A DNA stretch of 64,000 bases from Rheum nobile (Eukaryota > Streptophyta > Magnoliopsida > Caryophyllales > Polygonaceae): positions 3,748,001-3,812,000 of the forward strand of contig WOAB01000103.1 in NCBI GenBank assembly GCA_027886185.1, written 5' to 3'. The notes under the pieces are model-generated. The model did no database searches, was not told the DNA's origin, and saw only the letters and a list, made by a program, of their open reading frames with translations. The position numbers were made by a program, and so were the translations under genes. This document shows, one piece after another, positions 32,313 through 42,837 of the stretch (positions within the stretch are counted from its first letter, which is position 1; each line of letters starts with the position of its first letter).

Positions 32313-33175
32313 TGTAAATGTTGTAATCTATAGTTTGTATCTATGTAAATAGAAAATGGTAGATTGAACCAAGAGAAACACAGAACCGGGTAGAACATCA
32401 GGTGAACCAGGTTCGAGACAAGTGAATCGGGTTTGAGACAAGTGAACCGGGCTCAACACACTACAAGACTGAACCGGGTTCAGTGAGCAACCCCGGCTTA
32501 GCCGGTTGGAAGGCTTGCACTCGAGTTTGTCTTTCTTACATCGGATTGGGCCGAAATGAAGAGAGACCCAAATCAGTGAGTCTGGCCCAGCTTTGCTCCA
32601 CGTCTGATACGTGGCCATTTAAGTGAAACGCTGCATTGCGTCTTGCTGCTCTCCCTTGACCTAGCTTTATAAGCCCTTCTGGCAAGAGCTAGGGTTTCAG
32701 TTGTTCCTAGAGCCGTTTCCACTCACAGAGAGAAAAAGAGAGAAAAGAGAGAGAAGAGAGGAGATCGCCTCGCTCGCGGTGGCTTCCAAGGTGGTTGTCC
32801 AGTTCCGGTGGTGTTTCCTGGCGTTTGCAGTGGCGAGTTCGCAGAAGCTTCTATCTCGAAGCTTCTCAGCCTGATTGGGGGCCGAATCCCTTTCACTCAT
32901 CTTCCTTCTTCGTCTCTTTGTTTTTGTCTCTTGCTTTCCTGATTCTCTGTGTGTTTTGCCGTTCTTGTCTCTTGGTTTGTAACCTTGCTAAACCTCTGGA
33001 AATTAGTGCATGCTTGGGGTGAGTCTCCCCGCCGAGACTCCGTAGAGTAGGCTTTGCCGAACTGTGTAAACATATCCTGTGTCCTTGCTGCTTTACGATT
33101 CTTTAGTTGTGATTTCGACTTGCAAATCGTGCGATTGTGGTTTGAATCTGTCGGATCTGTTTACTGAGATTTACA
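32313..33175 (+). repeat. 3' LTR of Copia A
   Basis: 863 bp, TGTAAATG...TTTACA, matching the 5' LTR at 13737-14579 with scattered substitutions and one small extra repeat unit. Confidence 0.9.
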
Positions 33176-33241
33176 TAATACTTAGTGGAAACAATGCAAA
33201 GAAAAGAAAAGAAACACATCACACTAAAAGCATGTTGTAAT

Positions 33242-33691
33242 TAGACCTGTACAAGTCCGGGCTAGCCCGACTGGCCCGGTTAAAAAACCGGGTCTGGACA
33301 ACAATATTGGCCCGGTCGGGCCGGCCCGGTACAGTAACGGGCCGAGCACGGACGGTCCTCTAGGCCCGACCGGGCCTAGAAGCCCGGCCTGGTACCCGTT
33401 ACTGTTTATATAATTAATATTTGTTTATAATTATAATTATATTTATAATTTTATATATATATTTATAATTATATATATATTTATAATTACTGTTTATAAT
33501 TTATATATATATATTTATAATTTTATATATATATTTAAAATTATATATATATTTATAATTTTACCCGACCGGGTAACCCGGCGGGCCTGGACAAAAAACC
33601 CAGCCCGATTGAGCCCAGCCCGATCAACCGGGCAAAAAAATACAAAAAACCCAGCCCGGGCCCGGCCCGAACCCGGATTTATACAGGTCTA
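33242..33691. mobile_element. hAT-type MITE
   Basis: 450 bp bounded by a perfect 8-bp target duplication GTTGTAAT (33234-33241 and 33692-33699), the size used by hAT transposases. The terminal inverted repeats begin TAGACCTGTA, followed by a CCGGG-rich stretch of about 20 bp with two mismatches. The arms are GC-rich (repeated GGCCCGG-type blocks). The centre (about 33405-33560) is almost pure A/T with repeated TATATTTATAATT. There is no ORF, so it is non-autonomous. Confidence 0.9.
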
Positions 33692-33699
33692 GTTGTAAT

Positions 33700-34133
33700 C
33701 AAGCTAACAAAGATGGGGTTCAGATGTGTATAGCTCATGCTACAAAAGACAAGCACCAATGGGAGTGACAAGGCTGGACCCAGTTACCTAATGGGTGTGA
33801 TCAAAAGAAATTTGAGGATGGAAACAACTCTCTCCACATCCAGCAAACGAGAAGCTTTTGAAACCTGTAAAATCCACAGCCTTTTTGGTCTTCATGGGAG
33901 CTACAAGAGTCCTTGCTTTCACTTGTCATAGTTTTCTCCTTTACATGGGTAAAAGCCAACCTAAACAACAATTTCTTCTTCCATAACTCCCTCGTTTATT
34001 AGACCATTATATACAGCCACTCCATGTGAATGGAAGAGAGAGAATCACCCCGTAGATGAGTACTGAATCACTAAAGTTGTAGTTTCTTGAAATTCCAGGC
34101 GCAATCCAGGAAGGCAATGCATACAAAGTGGCT
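33700..34133 (-). other. Probable 3' UTR and downstream flank of the SAC51-like gene
   Basis: Single-copy-looking sequence after the stop codon of the bHLH pseudogene. A minus-strand AATAAA lies at 33995-34000, about 135 bp beyond the stop, and could be its polyadenylation signal. Confidence 0.5.
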
Positions 34134-34302
34134 TCAAAGAGATGGTGTATTCCAGCTGGAGCCATCATCTTTGTCCATGTGCAGAGACTTGGCCTTCAAA
34201 TAACTAATAGCTTCGTCGATGATCACCAATGGCTCTTTGGTTTTTGAACCAGGAATGAGCTTTTGAAGGATTCTCAACGTATCATGAATCTTATGCATTC
34301 TC

Positions 34303-34614
34303 TGTTGGAGTAAAACCAGAAAACAGAATCGATGAACACAGATAAGAGAGAAAGAAAACTCAGAGAAGAAGAAGATAACTGCAATACTTCTTTCTTAATC
34401 ATAATGACGAAATACAATGCTTATAAATTTAACTAAACAAAGCTTAACAACCTCCATTACTCACGACTAACAAGTGCCTAAGATAGTGGGCAAAATACTG
34501 AAATTAACTTAAGCAAATAACTAATACTAATGAGCTAAATAATAGCAACAGACTTTGACTGCTTCCAACAAACACTTTGCACTTCTGACTGAGAATTTGG
34601 ATCACATTTCAACA
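34303..34614 (-). repeat. 3' LTR of Copia B
   Basis: 312 bp, TGTTGGAG...TTTCAACA, near-identical to 38753-39064. On the minus strand a purine tract ATCAAGGGAAGG (34615-34626) precedes it. Confidence 0.95.
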
Positions 34615-34616
34615 CC

Positions 34617-37301
34617 TTCCCTTGATTCAAATTCTCTCATTCCAATCTTCTCCATGAAGAAGTTGTGCTTAGCTTGACATAGAGCCTTGGTAAACAAATC
34701 TGCATTCTGAAAGTTTGTTCCACAGAACTTTAGCTCAATCTTTCCTTCAAGTACCAGCTTTCGGATGAAGTGATGCTAAACTTCTATGTGCTTTGTTCAG
34801 GCATGAAAAGCTGGATTCTTTGTCATGGCAATTGCAGACTTGTTGTCGCACCAAACTTCAGTGGCTTCTCCTTGCTCACAGCACAAGTCTTTAAGCAACT
34901 TCCTGAGCCAAACTGCTTGCCTTCCAGCTGCTCCAGCTGCTACATACTCTGCTTCAGATTGTGATAAGGCCACTGTGTCCTGTTTCTTTGAGCTCCATGT
35001 AATGGCTCCTGATCCAAGACTGAATACTGAACCAGAGGTGCTCTTCCTGTCGTCTATACAACTTGCCCAATCACTATCAGTGTAGCCAATCAGTCTGAAA
35101 TTTTCCACACATTCATACCAGACTCCATAGTTGACAGTCACTGCAACATACTTGAGAATCCTTCTAGCTGCTCTGAGATGTTGCTTTGTTGGGCTATGCA
35201 TATACCTGGATACTACACTTACACAATAGGCAATGTCAGGCCTTGTGTGAGTGAGATAATTCAGCCCTCCAACCATGCTCCTGAACTTCTTCTCATCTGC
35301 CTTTTCAGTCCCATCTTCTCTTTGGAGCTTTTCATTTGTGTTCATAGGAGTTACTGCAGTCTCACTTTCTTCAATGTTGAACTTCTTGAGCAGATCTTTG
35401 GCATACTTCCTTTGGCACAAGAAGATGCCATCATTTCTGTGCTTCACTTCCAGCCCAAGGAAGTAGTTCAGTGCTCCCAGATCAGTCATCTCGAACTCTC
35501 CCATCATGGACTGTTTGAACTCATCAAGCAAGTTCTGTTCAGAGCTAAAGTATATAATATCATCAACATAGAGACATACCACTATGAAACCCTGTACTGC
35601 TTGCTTCTTGATGTACAAGGTAGGCTCATTCTCGCTTCTTTCAAAGCTATTGTTGATGAAGAAAGCATCAATCTTGCTATACCAGGCTCTAGGTGCTTGT
35701 TTTAATCCATAGAGTGCCTTCTGCAGCTTGTACACTCTTTCTTCCTCTCCTTTCTTGATGAAGCCCTCTGGTTGCTCAACAAAGACTTCTTCTTGCAGCT
35801 CTCCATTCAAAAAGGTTGACTTCACATCCAATTGAAACACTGGCAGCTTCAGTTGTGCAGCTAATGCAAGGACAACTCTTACAGTTTCAAACCTTGCAAC
35901 AAGTGAGAAAGTCTCTTCAAAGTCTTCTCCCTTTTGTTGAGCATACCCTTTGGCAACAATTCGAGCCTTGTGCTTCTGAATGCTCCCATCTGTGTTGTAC
36001 TTAGTCCTGAAGACCCACTTTAGTCCAATCACATTCTTCTCCTTTGGAAGATCCACCAACTTCCAAGTGTTGTTCTTCTGAATGGACTTCATTTCTTCCT
36101 CCATTTCAATCTGCCATTCAGCTTCAATTGCAGCCTCTTCAAAGGTTGCAGGTTCAGTGGCTAGCAGAGCAAAATCACAGCTCTCATATATCTCTGCCAG
36201 AGTCCTTATTCTTCTTGGTGAGGAGTCACCTGATGAGCTTGAAGACATAGGACTTGCAGAGTTGCCACTTGCTCCTGAAGTTGATGCAGAGGTCGATGAG
36301 GAAGGACTGCTGTGATTGCTTGGTGTTGTAGGAGGACTTGGAAGTGACTGGCTTGATTCAGTCACTTGAGTTGAGTCCACTGTTGTGTCAAAGGTAACAG
36401 CAGACTGGCTACCTCCATTCTTCTCCTCGAGCTTCCAGCTCCAAACTCCTTCTTCATTGAATATTACATTTCTACTGATAATCACTTTGCCACTAAGAGG
36501 GTTATACAGCCTATATGCTTTAGATTGAGTTGCATAGCCAATAAAAATACATTTCACTGATTTGTCATCAAGATTGGGTCTTAAATTAGCTAAAGCATAT
36601 GCTATACAACCAAAGGTTCTTAGGTGACTTACTTGAGGCTTCTTTCCTCTCCAAGCTTCATAAGGAGTTTGATTCATGACTGCCTTTGTTGGAGAGATAT
36701 TCAGGATATACACTGCTGTAGCTACTGCTTCACTCCACAACTCATTTGGTAGCCCTTTTGCTTTCAACATACTCCTTGCCATTTCAACCACAGTCCTATT
36801 CTTCCTCTCTGCCACTCCATTTTGCTCTGGAGTGTATGGTGCTGTCAATTCTCTTCTTATTCCTTCCTCTTCACAGAACTTAGTGAATTCATGAGAAAGA
36901 AATTCTCCTCCTCGATCAGTTCTCAGTGCTTTGACAGGCTTCTCATACTGCTTCTCCACCATGATCTTGAACTTTCTGAAGTTAGCAAATGCTTCAGACT
37001 TGGTCTCCTGGAAGAAAACCCAACTCATTCTGCTATAATCATCAGTGATAAGCAGAAAGTACTTGCTTCCTCCTAGTGATGAAGTTTGCATTGGCCCACA
37101 GAGATCAGCATGGAGAAGCTCCAAGCACTCACTAGCTCTCCATGATTTTCCACTTGGAAATGAGCCTTTTGCTTGCTTCCCATAGATGCAGCCTTCACAC
37201 AACTCGAGCTCACCAAAAGAAATGGTAAGCCTCTTACCATTTCTTTTGCAGCCAGCAACCTTAGACCATGTACATTCAAATGGCCATATCTTAAATGCCA
37301 A
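34617..37301 (-). pseudogene. Integrase, RT and RNase H of Copia B
   Basis: The main ORF covers 834 codons down to 34797. Integrase zinc-finger end (CEGCIYGKQAKGSFP) and core: LHADLCGPMQTSSLGG, ALRTDRGGEFLSHEFTKF and YTPEQNGVAERKNRTV, with the DDE residues visible. RT: WKLVDLPKEKNVIGLKWVF, then KARIVAKGYAQQKGEDFEET and VVCLYVDDIIYFSS, with an intact YVDD box. RNase H: YTDSDWASCIDDRKSTSG, ALSQSEAEYVAAGAA and VWCDNKSAIAMTKNP. A stop follows FHA (34797) and another lies near 34773; the frame then runs on to the purine tract. Only these late stops and the upstream frameshift break it. Confidence 0.93.
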
Positions 37302-37966
37302 AGCTTAGCATTCTCATCTCCTTTCACCACCAAGGCTTTGCTAACATTTCCTTGCAAATCCAAAGGGAACATTCTGTTCTTTCCCATAGAGACTATCACC
37401 ACAATCTCTTGAGATTTCTTGTCCTTTATTAGACAAGAGTCATTCTCAAAGAGTACAGCATAACCACTACTCAGTAGTTGTCCCACACTCAGTAAATTAT
37501 GAGCCAAGTTTGGAACAAATTGAACATCATACAGAAGCTTGACATTACCTTGTTCAGTTCTGAATGAGATGGTGCCTCTTCCCTCAACATCCAGTTGTTT
37601 TCCATCACCAAGCCTCACTTTGCTTTTCCTTGAATCATCCAGATCCATGAACATGGCCTTTGTCCCTGACATGTGATTAGAACACCCACTGTCTATGTAC
37701 CAAAGGCTTCCTTCACTTGCTTCTGCTGAGTTGTGAGCAAGAAACAACTTTTCTTCATGCTCCACAAAATTTGATCTCTGATCACTCTTCGGCTCACCTT
37801 GATCCTTCTCTTTTTTCCAGCAATTTGCCTCCGTGTGGCCTTGCTTCTTACAATAATAACACTTAATAGTGTTCTTGTAAGAACTTTGCTCCTTCCCTTC
37901 ATTGCTATGCCATCTGCCACGGCCTCTTCCACTTGATCTTCCTCTGCCTCTTCCTCTGCCATTGAA
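37073..37966 (-). pseudogene. Nucleocapsid and protease of Copia B
   Basis: In frame with gag after a TAG at 37967-37969. An RG-rich stretch (GRGRGRGRSSGRGRGR) and a zinc knuckle CYYCKKQGHTEANC are followed by protease LWYIDSGCSNHMSGTKAMF (DSG) and the GAG-pre-integrase region WHLRYGHLNVHGLRLL. The frame is lost near 37215-37225, where the integrase zinc finger changes frame. Confidence 0.88.
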
Positions 37967-38653
37967 CTATCTTGATCTATCTCTGTTGAAAGACTCATCT
38001 TTCACTTGAAAGGCATTTTCTTCCTTCTTCTCCACTGATCTGTTGAGTCTCTCTTCATGGGCCTGCAGTGACCCCATCAACTCTTCAAAGGTATATTCCT
38101 CCATATCCTTTGACTCCTCAATGGCAGCTACAACATGATCAAATTGCTTGGTAAGACTTCTCATAATCTTACCAACAATGTGTTGATTACTCATCTCTTC
38201 CCCATAAGATCTCATCTGGTTCACAACTCCAGATACACGAGACAAGTAGTCCTGCACAGACTCCTTTTCCTTCATCAAGGAAGTCTCAAACTCCCTTCTC
38301 AGTGACTGCAGCCTCACTGTGATCACTTTCTTATCACCCAAATACTCTTGCCTTAGAGTATTCCAGGCCTCTTTGGATGTTGATGCAGATGCTATCCGTG
38401 GGAAGATCTCATCATCTAAGGCTTGTTGTATCATAAACAAGGCCTTAGAGTCCTTCTTTCTCTTCTCTCGAAGTGCTTGGTCTGGCTCCTCAATGAGATC
38501 ATCTTCAAACCCTTTCTCAACCAATCCCCACAACTCATGGGACTTGAACAAGGTCTTCATCTTCAAACTCCAGAAATGGTAGTTGATGCCTTTGAAGATA
38601 GGCAACTGCTGAGAGCCATGACTGTTTGATCCATTTGATTGCATCATGATCAA
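37967..38653 (-). CDS. gag of Copia B
   Basis: About 228 codons. UBN2-type Copia gag: PIFKGINYHFWSLKMKTLF, then AWNTLRQEYLGDKKVITVRL, LSRVSGVVNQMRSYGEEMSN and FEELMGSLQAHEERLNR. It is open throughout and ends at a TAG just before the RG-rich/zinc-knuckle part. As it stands only a gag without nucleocapsid would be made unless the stop is read through. Confidence 0.9.
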   Translation of the reverse strand: MIMMQSNGSNSHGSQQLPIFKGINYHFWSLKMKTLFKSHELWGLVEKGFEDDLIEEPDQALREKRKKDSKALFMIQQALDDEIFPRIASASTSKEAWNTLRQEYLGDKKVITVRLQSLRREFETSLMKEKESVQDYLSRVSGVVNQMRSYGEEMSNQHIVGKIMRSLTKQFDHVVAAIEESKDMEEYTFEELMGSLQAHEERLNRSVEKKEENAFQVKDESFNRDRSR

Positions 38654-38737
38654 ACCTCACTCTTCACCCGTGTTTCCCTGTGTTTGGACCCCTTTCTCAC
38701 CTCTCAATTCCCTGGATATGAACCCGGAACAAGTGAT

Positions 38738-38750
38738 GCTCTGATAACAA
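38738..38750 (-). other. Primer-binding site of Copia B
   Basis: The minus strand reads TTGTTATCAGAGC, a tRNA-iMet-type PBS (TGGTATCAGAGC) with one mismatch, 2 bp inside the 5' LTR. Confidence 0.8.
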
Positions 38751-38752
38751 TT

Positions 38753-39064
38753 TGTTGGAGTAAAACCAGAAAACAGAATCGATGAACACAGATAAGAGAA
38801 AAAGAAAACTCAGAGAAGAAGAAGATAACTGCAATACTTCTTTCTTAATCATAATGATGAAATACAATGCTTATAAATTGAACTAAACAAAGCTTAACAA
38901 CCTCCACTACTCACGACTAACAAGTGCCTAAGATAGTGGGCAAAATACTGAAATTAACTTAAGCAAATAACTAATACTAATGAGCTAAATAATAGCAACA
39001 GACTTTGACTGCTTCCAACAAACACTTTGCACTTCTGACTGAGAATTTGGATCACATTTCAACA
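38753..39064 (-). repeat. 5' LTR of Copia B
   Basis: 312 bp; differences from the 3' LTR include GAGAAAAAG versus GAGAGAAAG and CCACTACTC versus CCATTACTC. Confidence 0.95.
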
Positions 39065-40061
39065 TTCTCGTCCTTTTCCAAATTAAACTCGGGGAAGCTT
39101 GTTTACCATCTGAAGCGTTCACGTTCTCAACACTTTCATTCTCGTACAACTGAGTTGCCGATTTTGACATTGCTTTAGTAGTCTCCATAGATGACAATTT
39201 GCTATATGAACCACCTTCAAAGAGTTTCTGCCTCTTGGACGGGCACCAAAAACTACTAACTTCATCGAGATCTCCCCCTTCCTTTGTATTTTTAAAACCA
39301 TCATTGATGGCATTCGGGGAATGGCCTGTGCTTATTTCATCTCCATCCTCGTGATCATGGATATCATCATCACAGGAGTAGAGCAAGGCATTTACCTCTT
39401 CCGTGTCTTCATGGTAATCACTGCCTTCACCCATTACATGATTCTCACCTAATCCTCAAACAAATCAGGTAACTTAGGGCAAGATTGCTCTGACTTGAAA
39501 GCACGTAGCTTCTCCAGAGACTTGAATGTCGAAACAGGCACAGTAGTTATAGCTTCTCCATTGCATATGGGAGAACATAATGTACTAAGAATCATCCGAG
39601 TTTCTTCACCAGAATGGTCAAATATGAGAAATTTCTTCGGTTGAGAATAGGTTGTCCCATAAGGTGCTTCCTTGCAGTCATACCCAGAGGCCAAATGCAA
39701 CTGATGTTCATTTGAATACGTATTCATAGTAGGAAGTGAGGTCCTAATATTACGAAATGAAGCATGTTGCTCAAAACTCCCTTCATCTTCGATTTTTACA
39801 CCTTTGCCAGCAGGTACACCACAAATATTGTAACCATTTGCATCCACGTAGGCTGAGACGTGGTGAGGGTCTACACGTGCAGGCATATGCTCAGTTTGCC
39901 AGGTGGCGGCATTCGCAGTCAAGTAGTTGAAGTTGTGTGGTTGCCAAGCGGATTTCCACTGGCAAATCCAAGAACTGTTTGGCTCAATCATTAAACGAAA
40001 ACAATTACCTAGTTTAGAAGAAGAAAAAGTCAAACTAAATCACAATACTGGAGAGTAAATC

Positions 40062-40464
40062 TGTGGAGAGTGGTCCATGAGTCAAGCTGGAGCCAATCAG
40101 TCAACGGCGTGGAGCTTGATTCAAGGAAAAAGACCTTCATCCTCGGCTTCTATTTTTCATTTCTGGCCTTGGCGGGAAAATATGTTCATAAGGCGGCTAT
40201 GGCTTCACTTGAACCGGCTTGAAAAAATGTTTTGTTTTTAGTTTCTTAAACCCGGTTTAGCTGACTATAAATAGGTGATATATATTTTTAGTCAGTTAGA
40301 ACCTTTTGCCAAATTGTTCATTCTCTTGTTTTTCTTATTCACTCTCTTTGTAATTGTGTTGGATTATTCCACACGATTCCTTTGAATCGTGTGACAAATT
40401 AGATCTGTTGAACTTCTTTCTCTGTATTCGATGTATTTCTTCCTTTGATTCACCAGTTTCTACA
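40062..40464 (+). repeat. 5' LTR of Copia C
   Basis: 403 bp, TGTGGAGAG...TTTCTACA. A TATA box TATAAATA is at 40266-40273 (45136-45143 in the 3' LTR). Confidence 0.95.
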
Positions 40465-40476
40465 TGGTATCAAAGC
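40465..40476 (+). other. Primer-binding site of Copia C
   Basis: TGGTATCAAAGC immediately after the LTR; tRNA-iMet type with one mismatch. Confidence 0.85.
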
Positions 40477-40539
40477 TACAGAGACTTTGGTGATTAGCAA
40501 GCTGATTTTTGTCGCAATTTTGGTGAAATCCACTGCATA

Positions 40540-41604
40540 TTGCACGATTATTTCACTCGACTGATTGCGATGGCGTTGGATATAACAGCCAGGGAAAGAA
40601 GTCAGACGGCAAACATGGTGTATCCCTTGATGTTAACCAATTCTGATTATCCAGGGATGACTTTGACCAATGTGATGTTTGACGAAACAAATTATCTGGC
40701 CTGGAGTCGCCAGGTAGAGAGAGATTTGATCGCGAAGATGAAGATAAGCTTCATCGACGGCACTGAGGTCGTTTTGGCGAGGGATTCGGCAAACTATGCT
40801 CGATGGAGGCACTGTGACTCCATGGTCGGGTGCTGGATTACTATTTCTATGACTAAGGAGATTTCTGGAAGCTTTGTTCGATCTAAATCAGCTCGAGCAC
40901 TTTGGCAGGAAATTGGAGAAAGATATCGCGAGAGTAGTGCACCTTTGATCTATCAATTACAACAGGAACTTTCACAGGTTAGTCAAGGCAGTCTCAGTGT
41001 TACTTCCTATTTTGTGAAATTGAAACATATTTGGGATGAACTGCATGATTTGATTGGATTACCTATGTGTACATGTGGTGGTATGAGTCAATGCAAGTGT
41101 GGAATACTGACTAAGGTTCTAGAAATGGACAATAGAACTAAGTTGATGCAGTTCCTAATGCATCTTAACAGTGATTATGAGACTGTTAAGATTCAAATAT
41201 TAATGATGGAACCTTCACCACATATTAACAAAGCTTATCATCTTGTTATGCAGGTAGAGAGACATAAACAAGTTTCTCACAACACTATTGTAGAGTCTAC
41301 TGCTTTTATGGCTAATCAGGGATCTGTGAACAAAAATGGTTCTAAAGAAACAGATTCAGGAAAAGGAAGTTATTCTGGTAGGGAAAAGATAGAGTTTAGA
41401 AGGACCAGGATCAATGAGAGAAAGGTTTGTACTCACTACAAAGAGGAAGGTCATCTCAAGGATAATTGCTTTGAAATCATAGGTTATCCGGACTGGTATA
41501 AAGGGAAAAAGGCTAAGAGAGGCTATAGAGTTGTTGCTCATGTAGAAAATGAAGGGAATACAACTGGTGAGACTCCTCTGGAGTTTGCAGGAAATTTGGA
41601 ATAG
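40540..41604 (+). pseudogene. gag of Copia C
   Basis: About 350 codons. NSDYPGMTLTNVMFDETNY and LAWSRQVERDLIAKMKI mark the N-terminal Copia gag domain, then LWQEIGERYRESSAPLIYQL and VTSYFVKLKHIWDELHDL. The CX2C... zinc-binding region reads CTHYKEEGHLKDNCFEIIGY, with Tyr in place of the second Cys. It ends at TAG 41602-41604, after which the frame continues into protease. The likely ATG is at 40570 (MALDITARE), because the ORF upstream of it has no better support. Confidence 0.85.
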
Positions 41605-42837
41605 AAAATGGGAATTGAGAGTCAATTTGTTCAAGCAGTTTCTAGCCTCACCAGTGCTTGTCAAGAGGTTATGAAAGCTTTTCGCTCAGAGAAGGCTATG
41701 AATGTGGTGGCAAGAGCAGGAGATGCCAACTACCATTTCTCAGGTATTAACATTTCAGTTTTGTCAGCTGCACAGTACAATAGTGAAGATTGGATAGTTG
41801 ACAGTGGGGCTTCGGATCATATGACTTCTCATTTTGAAGTATTGCTTGATCCTAGACCTGTTGATTATCCTATTCACATTATTTTACTTGATGCTACATC
41901 CAAAGTCGTGCACACAGTGGGAGATCTTAGACTCAGTGATGCACTGTTATTGAAGGATGTGTTATTTGTCCCATAATTCAAGTATAACTTGCTGTCTGTC
42001 AGTAAGCTGGTGAGTTCAGGGGATTTCAGTGCACATTTTCATAAGGAATATTGTTTGTTGCAGGACCATATAAGTAAGAAACATGTTGCATTTGGACAAG
42101 GAATATGAGGGCTATACAGAGTAAAGGTGAAGCATGGAGAGTCCTTGAAGAAGTCAAATACTGGTGTTCATAATAATGGCAATGGAATTTTGCCTTGTAA
42201 TAGTGTTAAACTGTGTGACTTTACTTTGTTTCATAAGAGATTGGGCCATGTATATGTTTCCAAGATGGTTCATTTGCCTAGTTGTAAGGGCAAGGCTCAT
42301 GATAATTTTCATTGTGAAACCTGTTCAATGGCTAAATTTCACATATTACCTTCTCCTCCTAATCCTAGTCGAGCTTTGAGTTTGTTTGCATTGGTTCATG
42401 TGGATCTTTGGGGACCATATGAGGTGGTTGCTTTAAATGGATCCAGATATTTCTTAACCCTGGTAGATGATTACAGCAGGTGCACTTGGACGTATTTGTT
42501 GCAAAACAAGCAGCAAGTCAGTAAAGTTCTAGCAGGTTTTCTCAAATATGTTGAGACTCAATTTGGTGTAAAGGTTAAGGCCATCCGTTCAGATAATGGC
42601 AATGGAATTGTGAATTCTGAATGTGAACAGTTATTTTTCAACAATGGTGTGGTGCATCAACGAGCCATGGCTTATCGTTCGTAACAGAATGGTCTCGTCG
42701 AGAGAAAACACAAGCATTTGCTTGACACTGCCAGGGCATTAAGGCTACAGGCTGGTTTACCACAGAAATTTTGGGGAGACTGTGTCCTTACAGCCACCTT
42801 TCTCATCAATAAGTTACCTATTTCACTTCTCAATTGA
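41605..42837 (+). pseudogene. Protease and integrase of Copia C
   Basis: Protease: DWIVDSGASDHMTSHFEVLL. A stop at 41974 follows LFVP; the frame continues to another stop at 42106. Integrase: LFHKRLGHVYVSKM, CETCSMAKFHILP, ALVHVDLWGPYEVVALNGS and AIRSDNGNGIVNSE. A stop at 42682 sits in the QQNG motif region, then GLVERKHKHLLDTARALR follows, and a stop at 42835. All stops are in the same frame as gag. Confidence 0.87.

Larger units (their letters stand above)
13737..33175 (+). mobile_element. Copia A, host to two nested elements
   Basis: Copia sequence occupies 13737-16114, 24819-26464 and 32204-33175, interrupted by the Tekay family-2 element and NA2. The coding frame reads straight across the first insertion once it and its duplicated TAATT are removed. 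Order: 5' LTR, PBS, gag, zinc knuckle, protease, integrase, start of RT, then a deletion, purine tract and 3' LTR. Outer flanks (GAATT left, TAATA right) do not match, so an intact target duplication is absent. Sequence resembles the Tork/TNT1 group, but lineage is not certain. Confidence 0.85.
34303..39064 (-). mobile_element. Copia B, inserted in the bHLH-coding sequence
   Basis: 4762 bp, flanked by the duplication TTCTC (34298-34302 and 39065-39069). The two 312-bp LTRs differ at only a handful of sites. Gag and pol share one frame except for a nonsense codon after gag, one frameshift in the integrase zinc-finger region and two stops near the RNase H end. It is probably the youngest or second-youngest insertion here. 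Confidence 0.95.
34134..39991 (-). pseudogene. SAC51-like: SAC51-like bHLH transcription factor, disrupted
   Basis: SAC51/bHLH143-type genes encode a divergent bHLH regulator linked in Arabidopsis to thermospermine-controlled xylem development. Coding starts at 39991 (MIEPNSSWICQWKSAW, the group's SWICQ N-terminus). Group motifs follow: PKKFLIFDHSGEETRMI, EDTEEVNALLYS, ISTGHSP and KRQKLFEGG. A one-base frameshift near 39445-39451 separates LPDLFED from GENHVMGEG. At KRTR the sequence is split by Copia B. The HLH half resumes at 34302 (MHKIHDTLRILQKLIPG; VIIDEAISYLKAKSL) and stops at 34134-34136. Without the insertion the frame would be roughly 360 codons, normal for the group. The upstream leader keeps the conserved uORF. 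Confidence 0.9.

Noticed and set aside
35178..35705. Plus-strand ORFs across Copia B (35178-35705 and others)
   Set aside because: Antisense shadows of the RT frame, whose domains are clear on the minus strand.
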